Source: DAOUMU01 sp034409055
GTDB lineage: Bacteria > Chloroflexota > Anaerolineae > 4572-78 > J111
Assembly: GCA_034409055.1 (NCBI GenBank)
Contig: DAOUMU010000467.1
Location: forward strand, 1-47,647
DNA length: 47,647 nt
Reading direction: 5' to 3'
Shown: one piece after another, positions 42,316-47,647 of the stretch
How positions within the stretch are numbered: the stretch's first letter is position 1
How the letters are laid out: each line of letters opens with the position of its first letter
Notes under the pieces: generated by a model
Told to the model about the DNA's origin: nothing
Seen by the model: only the letters and a program-made list of their open reading frames with translations
Databases searched by the model: none
Position numbers and translations under genes: made by a program

Positions 42316-43080
42316 ATGAAGAACAATGCCAGCCACAACCGTGATCCCGATTTTCACCAGACCTGCCGGCGTGTCGTGCGTGGTCTGATCGAGAAATACG
42401 AATGGGCTTTGCTGCCGGCAGATCGTTTGGTGGAATTGGTCCTGGGCTCAATTCGGGCGGAGGTTTCGCCAGCCAAGTTGGAGAAGCTGGCCACATACCA
42501 CTACACGATTGCCCTCTATGAAGCCTGCCGGCAAGCTGAAGACCCGGCCCAGCGCGAGCGAGGTTATCAGGAACTGTTTCGCTTTCTCTTTCGGGCCGCC
42601 TATAATCGTTGGCCCGATCTGGCCGAAGTGGTGGCCCAGGGAGCCCTGGCCCTGGTCTACCAGCAAATAGACCGCTGCCATAGTCCGGCTACTTTTCTGG
42701 CCTTTGCCTTGCACAAACTGAGGCAGGCATTTAAAGACGAGTTGCGGGCTAGAGGTAAAGAGTTATCTTTAGATGACCTGCCAGTGGAGGAGATAAGTCG
42801 GCTAGATCCTGAGGAGGATCAGAAGTCGAGCCAATCGGCCTTGGAGCAACAGGAACGCTTACAAATCCTGGTCGAGGCAATCAAAGAGCTGCCTGACGAA
42901 CGCCAGCAAAAAGTGATTCTGCTGAAATTTTTTAACGGTCTGAGTGACGAAGCCATTGCCACCCGCCTTCAGATCACCCCCGGCCACGTTCGCGTCCTGC
43001 GCCACCGGGCTCTAAAACGACTACGAGAAAACAAACGGTTGAGAAAATATTTCGAAGATGAGATTAGTAGGGATTCTTGA
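42316..43080 (+). CDS. Sigma-70 family sigma factor (ECF-like)
   Basis: A 254-residue sigma factor. The N-terminal part is helical (FLFRAAYNRWPDLAEVVAQGALALVYQQIDRC), matching region 2. Region 4 near the C-terminus is LPDERQQKVILLKFFNGLSDEAIATRLQITPGHVRVLRHRALKRLRE, a helix-turn-helix. I chose ATG 42316, preceded by TAAGGA; the frame from 42148 would add 56 weakly convincing residues. A protein with two HxxxCxxC motifs follows 169 bases downstream, probably its anti-sigma partner. The TPR-CHAT gene is convergent on the other side. Confidence 0.85.
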   Translation: MKNNASHNRDPDFHQTCRRVVRGLIEKYEWALLPADRLVELVLGSIRAEVSPAKLEKLATYHYTIALYEACRQAEDPAQRERGYQELFRFLFRAAYNRWPDLAEVVAQGALALVYQQIDRCHSPATFLAFALHKLRQAFKDELRARGKELSLDDLPVEEISRLDPEEDQKSSQSALEQQERLQILVEAIKELPDERQQKVILLKFFNGLSDEAIATRLQITPGHVRVLRHRALKRLRENKRLRKYFEDEISRDS

Positions 43081-43249
43081 GGGTCATGTATCACGTATCA
43101 AGTTTGGTATTGCGTACTGCGTATTCCGTTAACTTCACGCAACACGCAACACGCAACACGTTTTAAGCATCAAAATTCTAAACAACTCTTGAAAAGTTGT
43201 AACATTTAGCCTTCAAACGTCTCTTATTTTATGGTAAAGGAAAAGTAAT
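43081..43249. repeat. Short intergenic gap with tandem CGCAACACG units
   Basis: Positions 43134-43160 contain three direct CGCAACA units, related to the CACGTTTCACG repeats elsewhere. No gene. Confidence 0.5.
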
Positions 43250-44089
43250 ATGCAGACAGCGGAATGTCGGCTGGCCACCGAGCATTTATTGGCTTACCTG
43301 GAAAACCCAGACTTTGATCGAGCCAAGGTGGACACAGCCATCAGCCATATCAGTGAATGTCCTCATTGCGAAGGTCAAATAGGGTATCTCGTCCGGGCCT
43401 TGACTACCGACGAAGAAGACACGCTGACCTGCCGGGAATGTCAGGCTCAACTGCCGGATTACCTCCAGGCAGACCGGGAGGGCCAGGCCGGTGGGATGCG
43501 GTGGCGCCCGGTTGCCCGGCACCTGGAGACGTGTCCCCACTGCTCGGCGGAGTATAAAATGCTTTCGGATTTAACCGCCCTGGCCTACGGGGAGCGGGGG
43601 ATAGAGCCACCGGAGTATCCCAAACCAGACCTGTCGTTTCTCCAGCCAGAGAAAGCCGAGTCGCCTCAACCTATCTCGATCCCCTGGCGGCTGGACGAGT
43701 TAGGCCGCCTAATCATCGAATTTTCAGCCGAGTTGGTACGGACATTCCAATCGCCGGCTTATGCTCCCACTGGACTAAAATCAGCTCAGTCACCCGGAAC
43801 TCTCTGCCAATTCTCCTTGATAGAGGCCGTTGAGGACCTGGAAGTAACGGTCATTGCCAAGGAGAAACGAGACGATCCGACCTATTGTACGCTGATGGTG
43901 AAGGTCAACATTCCCAGCCGGGGTGGCTGGCCCAATCTAGCCAAGACGGAGGTGATCCTTAAACAAAATGAGATAGAACTGGAAACACAACTGACGGACG
44001 CCTTTGGCCAGGTCGTTTTTGAGGGGATTGCTACGGATGACCTGCCTCAACTTGTTCTTGAGGTTGAGCCGAGGAGGCGGGGAGCGTAG
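43250..44089 (+). CDS. Putative anti-sigma protein with two HxxxCxxC zinc motifs
   Basis: A 279-residue protein. Two ZAS-type motifs, HISECPHC (about 33-40) and HLETCPHC (about 91-98), match the zinc-binding anti-sigma signature HxxxCxxC; another CREC lies between. A linker then leads to a C-terminal beta-rich domain (about 180-275) with a TEVILKQNEIELETQLTDAFG segment. No membrane helix is seen, so it is likely a soluble anti-sigma or sensor. Its position after a sigma gene supports the pairing. AAGGAAAAG precedes the ATG. Confidence 0.68.
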   Translation: MQTAECRLATEHLLAYLENPDFDRAKVDTAISHISECPHCEGQIGYLVRALTTDEEDTLTCRECQAQLPDYLQADREGQAGGMRWRPVARHLETCPHCSAEYKMLSDLTALAYGERGIEPPEYPKPDLSFLQPEKAESPQPISIPWRLDELGRLIIEFSAELVRTFQSPAYAPTGLKSAQSPGTLCQFSLIEAVEDLEVTVIAKEKRDDPTYCTLMVKVNIPSRGGWPNLAKTEVILKQNEIELETQLTDAFGQVVFEGIATDDLPQLVLEVEPRRRGA

Positions 44090-44187
44090 AGCGGGGAGCG
44101 AGGAGCGTGAAGCGAAGGGCGTGAAGCGTGGTGTTGCGTGTCGCCTGTCGCTTGCCTGCCCCTTTGTTAATTGCTAATTACTAATTG

Positions 44188-46011
44188 CTAATTGCTACTC
44201 GACCCGTGATCGCCGATGAGGATGAAGGGGGCCCAGAAAAAGGGATCGGCGAAAATCTTCTTGTCACCCGCCTCAGCTAAGGAGATCTCAGGTTTATCAC
44301 TTTTCCCGCTGGGGGCCACCCCTTTGAGATAGGCTCCGGCCTGCTGCCAGGCCATCTCCACTGTGGGTGGGACCGGCTGGCTTTGGCTGAGTGGCGAGCC
44401 AGAGGCGGGTTTCTCCGCCAGCAGGGAACGGGCCAAGATGACCAGGGCTTCCTTACCGGTCAGATTCTTCAGATAGAGCTGGGCCCGTTTCAGAGCGGCG
44501 GCAAAACCGGCCCCATTTTGCACTTCCCGATAGAACCGTTCCATCAGAATCCGGGTCGAGCGCTCATCCACCCGCCATAGGGTGGAGACCAGGGCCGGGG
44601 CACCGGCGTACATAAAAGCCCGGGTCAGGCCGACCAACTCGTCGCCCCGCCGCACCCGGCTCAGGCTGCTCTCACAGGCACTCAAGGTCACCAGATCGCA
44701 GCACAGGCGTAGATGTTCGAGAACGTCCAGGGCAGTCAGGGTTTCATCCGGGGCCAGGTGCAGGGCCGAGGTCAGCGGCGATTCCGGATCGAACTCACCA
44801 TGGCAGGAGAAATGGAGCAATTGCTGGTCGCCAGCCCGGTGGTAGAGGGCCGTTTTCTTGGGCGACGGCCCGGTCAAGGCCTGGCCTCCGGTCAAGCGGG
44901 CCACACTGCGGGCCTCTTCTTCGGCGAAGCGCAGCCGGGTCGCCGCCTGGTCGTTGTAGCCCAGGGCTAAGCAAGGAGCTGAGGCCCGGCCTGGCGCCAC
45001 CCGCCCATAGCGAAAGAGAAGGGTGGCGCTGGGCGCATAGACCAACTGGGGGCCTTGGTCGCGCAGCAGGGTCTGGCCGTCAGGGGCAAGGAGGGCCTGG
45101 AAGGGGATGTAGTGCAGCGGGCCGTGGGGCACCAGGTACAGGCGACGCTGGCCCTGGAGCAGACTTTCGACGGGGGCAATGAGCCGGTCGTACAGGGCTC
45201 GCCGGATCTGGGGCTGCAAGAAGTGCCGCTCCACCACGCTGTCCAGTTGGCGAGGACGCAGGTCGTTGGGCGAGAGGCCCGTATCGTGGACCTGAAGTTC
45301 GTCGCGGGTGATGGCAAAGAGCAACGTCCGGGCCGGGGGAAAACGGTGTCGCTCTGCCTTTTGGTCAGCGGCCCGGCCCTCCTGGGCCTCGACCAGGCCG
45401 GTGGTGAAATATTCCAGCAGCAGCGTGCCGGGCGGCAGGGCCACCTGTACCTCGGCCAGGGTTATAGTATTTGCTTCCACCTTGCCGGAGAGGTCGGGTG
45501 AGCGGGCGGCCAGGATGTCCAGGAAGGTCCGTGAGCGGGCCTGCTCGACGTAATCGAAGGCCTGTCCTTCGCGGCCCGCTTTCAGACAGAGCAGGACTGC
45601 GTTGGCGTAGGTATCGACAATGGTGGCGAAGAAGCCGGCCCGAGCTTCTTCAGAGGAAATACCGACCCGCAGGTCTTCAATCACCTGAATGGCCTGCCCG
45701 TAATAATCCAAGGCGCGGTCATAGTCACTCATTTCCTGGTGGAGAAAGGCCAGGTTGGCCAACACATCCGTTTCTTCATACCGGTCATTAAATTCACGAA
45801 TGATGGTCAGGGCTTGTTGATAGGTGGCCAGGGCATCCGGCCAGGTGTCCCCACCTCGTTTTTGATAGACCTCGCCCAGGTTATGAAGGGTGAGACCTAT
45901 CCCAAAACGATCATCCTGGGCCCGACAAATAGCCAGGTCTTGCTGATAACAGGCAATGGCCTTGTCCCACTGGCTCAGGTTCATATGAATAATTCCGAGG
46001 GTATTCCAAAC
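44188..46011 (-). pseudogene. TPR-CHAT protease-like protein, 5'-truncated by IS insertion
   Basis: The remaining 608 codons encode TPRs (about 10-150, e.g. NTLGIIHMNLSQWDKAIACY and ALDYYGQAIQVIEDL) and a C-terminal CHAT domain. Its catalytic dyad is His in SCHGEF (residue 411 of the open frame) and Cys in LSACESS (453). CHAT proteins are caspase-like, and TPR-CHAT forms are effectors in signalling or conflict pathways. The 5' end is cut by the IS whose terminal repeat begins at 46012. The open frame extends to ATG 46032 inside the IS, adding MTLSKVQ from the inverted repeat. Missing upstream TPRs are inferred. Translation from the IS start codon is possible, so a truncated protein could still be made. 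Confidence 0.85.
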
Positions 46012-47647
46012 TTGGACTTTGGACAAAGTCAAATAGCTCGGTAATGACCGAGTAGAAAAAAGTAGCTTAAAAATTGAATAATTGGGCCGGATTTCAGACC
46101 GCTACAGGCACTTTTTGGCCTTTTTTGGGCTTTTTGATAACCGGCTGGCGTTTCCGTGGGGCCGGTTTCTGGCCTTTGGTCCGTCCCGGTGAATTACCAC
46201 GAGGTTTGGGCGGTTTGGCCGGTGTCCCAATCTGGCTAATTATTGCGCCAAAGCCTCGTTGAGTCCTACTCGGTGAGGCTAATCCCTCTTTTTGCGTGGG
46301 GGGGGACTTTTCCCAGGGCCGTGGCATATCCTCCACCAGCCCGGCCGCTAACCACAGCAGAATGTAGGCCAATTGCACTATCTGGCCCCAATTTTCTTCG
46401 TGTGCCACATCCGGGGTCTGGTAACTGTTGAGCAATAGCTTTTGCTTGCCAAAGCGGAAGTAGTGTTCCAGGTCAACCCGTTGGCCGTAGGCTTCCCAGA
46501 TCTCAACCAGGCTGATTTCGACCCGCCGCTTGCCCATCACAATCAGCCACAGCGGACGTTTGTAGAGGGGTTGTCCCGTTTCATCAAGCACCACCGCCCG
46601 CACCAAGGTGAAGGGATGCTCGTGCATCGGGTAGCCGCGCTTGCCCCTCATCTTGATGTTGTGCCAGCCCTGTAGCTTCACCCGATAGCTTTTCCCCCGA
46701 TGGGTGGTCCAGGTCGTCCATTCTTCTGCGTCCGCTTGACCCCCGGTCTCAGGTGCGGACAGACGAAAGGGGTGACCGTACCAGGTGGGGTGTCCCACCG
46801 GTTGTTTTCCGGCCATCTCTGGGGCAGAGTGATAGAAGGTCCGATTGTTGGCTGCTCGCACGATGCTCACCAGTTCTTCGCTGCCCCGCCCCTCTTTTTC
46901 TTCTTCATTACCCCCATACACTTCTCCCAAAAAGTTTATCGCACTGTAAGCGCAGTCCCCCACGAGTACCTTCAGTTTTCCCTTGAAGGGGAGGCTCTTG
47001 TTTGAGAAAAGCTCGATCACCGCCGCCGCCCCCACCTCATTTTTGGTCTCCTCGCTGGTCACACGCCGCACTATCAAGGGCACTAGCCACGGTGATGCCC
47101 CCTCTTCCTTCTCCGGCAAATAGGCCAGCACCGAATTTTCATGCCCGATGTTGACCGGTTTGTTCCCTTTCAACGGGTTGGGTTCATAGACGTAGGTGCG
47201 GTCCTCTAGTCTCTCGGCAAAGGGTCTCGGCATAGAGGTGACATCTATCCCAAAGAGCCAGAACTTCCGTTTTTTTGGGGGAGGCAAATAGGGGCCTATA
47301 ACCCCCACCAACTCCTGCTCCCACATCCGCCGAAGTTTGACATCATTCTCCGTTTCTGCCTCCCGAAAAAAGTTGTCTAGGCCATCCGTGATACTGCTAT
47401 AGGTGCGCCGGAAAAAAGGGCTGAGGGACAATTCGACCACTGACCGGGCAGTGGTGTTGCTGCTCAATGCATCAAGCAAATCGAACAGCGTATCTCGCCG
47501 ATACGGTAGGTTTTCATACAAATCTAAACGAAACTGTTCCAGTTTGGTTGTCATTTTCTGGCCTTCTGCCTTTAAGTTGGACAATTATGGCACTGTTTCG
47601 CTTGTTTGTTAAGGTTCAATGTCTCATCTGTTTTGTCCAAAGTCCAA
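46012..47647 (-). mobile_element. Insertion sequence, 1636 bp, with perfect 16-bp terminal inverted repeats
   Basis: The left end TTGGACTTTGGACAAA (46012-46027) is exactly complementary to the right end TTTGTCCAAAGTCCAA (47632-47647), which is also the last base of the window. The element contains one transposase gene. It inserted into the TPR-CHAT gene. The target duplication cannot be checked because the right flank is outside the window. Confidence 0.93.
46094..47554 (-). CDS. DDE transposase, IS4-superfamily/IS701-like
   Basis: A 486-residue transposase. Probable DDE residues: Asp in FGIDVTSMPRP, Asp in VGDCAYSAINFL and Glu in DLEHYFRFGKQKLLLNSYQTPD, the last a motif shared with IS701/IS4-type enzymes. 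The C-terminus is basic and Pro-rich (SPGRTKGQKPAPRKRQ). I chose ATG 47554, preceded by AGAAGG; a TTG 30 bases upstream is also in frame. The reading frame is intact, so the element is probably active or recently active. Confidence 0.85.
   Translation of the reverse strand: MTTKLEQFRLDLYENLPYRRDTLFDLLDALSSNTTARSVVELSLSPFFRRTYSSITDGLDNFFREAETENDVKLRRMWEQELVGVIGPYLPPPKKRKFWLFGIDVTSMPRPFAERLEDRTYVYEPNPLKGNKPVNIGHENSVLAYLPEKEEGASPWLVPLIVRRVTSEETKNEVGAAAVIELFSNKSLPFKGKLKVLVGDCAYSAINFLGEVYGGNEEEKEGRGSEELVSIVRAANNRTFYHSAPEMAGKQPVGHPTWYGHPFRLSAPETGGQADAEEWTTWTTHRGKSYRVKLQGWHNIKMRGKRGYPMHEHPFTLVRAVVLDETGQPLYKRPLWLIVMGKRRVEISLVEIWEAYGQRVDLEHYFRFGKQKLLLNSYQTPDVAHEENWGQIVQLAYILLWLAAGLVEDMPRPWEKSPPTQKEGLASPSRTQRGFGAIISQIGTPAKPPKPRGNSPGRTKGQKPAPRKRQPVIKKPKKGQKVPVAV

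Noticed and set aside
46012..47647. Target duplication of the terminal IS
   Set aside because: The right flank is beyond the window, so no duplication can be demonstrated.
1..47647. tRNA or rRNA genes
   Set aside because: I saw no T-loop-type GGTTCRAATCC string in a cloverleaf context and no rRNA core sequence; a dedicated scan could still find a divergent one.

Overview
The window reads as one end of a contig from an uncultured bacterium, most likely a Chloroflexota (Anaerolineae-like) genome. This is inferred from the gene content: a UPF0182 membrane protein, a DUF5671 repeat protein, an nSTAND1 NTPase with a transmembrane FGE-type lectin domain, DUF1638, TPR-CHAT and pentapeptide proteins, Rex and ETF. 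Intergenic regions are unusually rich in dispersed hairpin repeats. No rRNA, tRNA or CRISPR array is visible. The right end stops exactly at the terminal inverted repeat of an insertion sequence, so the contig probably ended at that multicopy element.

Region 1 (1-9.2 kb) is the most interesting. After a secreted radical SAM protein of the AmmeMemoRadiSam type there is a complete diversity-generating retroelement (DGR) on the minus strand. In transcription order it holds a 1059-residue target (4556-7735), a DGR reverse transcriptase (3301-4452), an Avd accessory protein (2572-2952) and an adenine-rich template repeat (TR, 2199-2319). The target ends in a 121-bp variable repeat (VR, 4546-4666). 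TR and VR differ at 17 positions, and every one is an adenine in the TR sense strand. The target is a STAND NTPase with a P-loop, a coiled coil, one membrane helix and a C-terminal FGE/C-type-lectin-fold domain that carries the VR, so the diversified surface probably faces outward. A ferredoxin-like protein follows.

Region 2 (9.2-33 kb) is mostly housekeeping and envelope genes. It holds a ribbon-helix-helix/PIN toxin-antitoxin pair, a TatD hydrolase, UPF0182, a GT39-like membrane glycosyltransferase, DUF1638, a pentapeptide protein and a LysM/TolB-like propeller protein. It continues with an AAA ATPase fused to a PD-(D/E)XK nuclease, a six-fold DUF5671 membrane protein, two tandem CNNM/CorC transporter-like proteins, an MNT nucleotidyltransferase, an SsnA-like amidohydrolase, a GT2 glycosyltransferase, the redox repressor Rex and a TPR protein.

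Region 3 (33-47.6 kb) has etfBA, a secreted protein with a Pro/Glu/Thr stalk, an M6-type metalloprotease with an apparent frameshift in a C10 tract, and a class III nucleotide cyclase operon. It ends with a signalling cluster of a sigma factor, a protein with two zinc-binding anti-sigma (ZAS)-type motifs and a TPR-CHAT protease. The CHAT gene has lost its 5' end to the terminal insertion sequence.

Two further layers cut across the window. A 142-143 bp MITE-like element occurs three times, two copies with 9-bp target duplications. A recurring extended -10 motif (TGGTATAAT/TGGTATACT) lies upstream of at least seven genes in the correct orientation.
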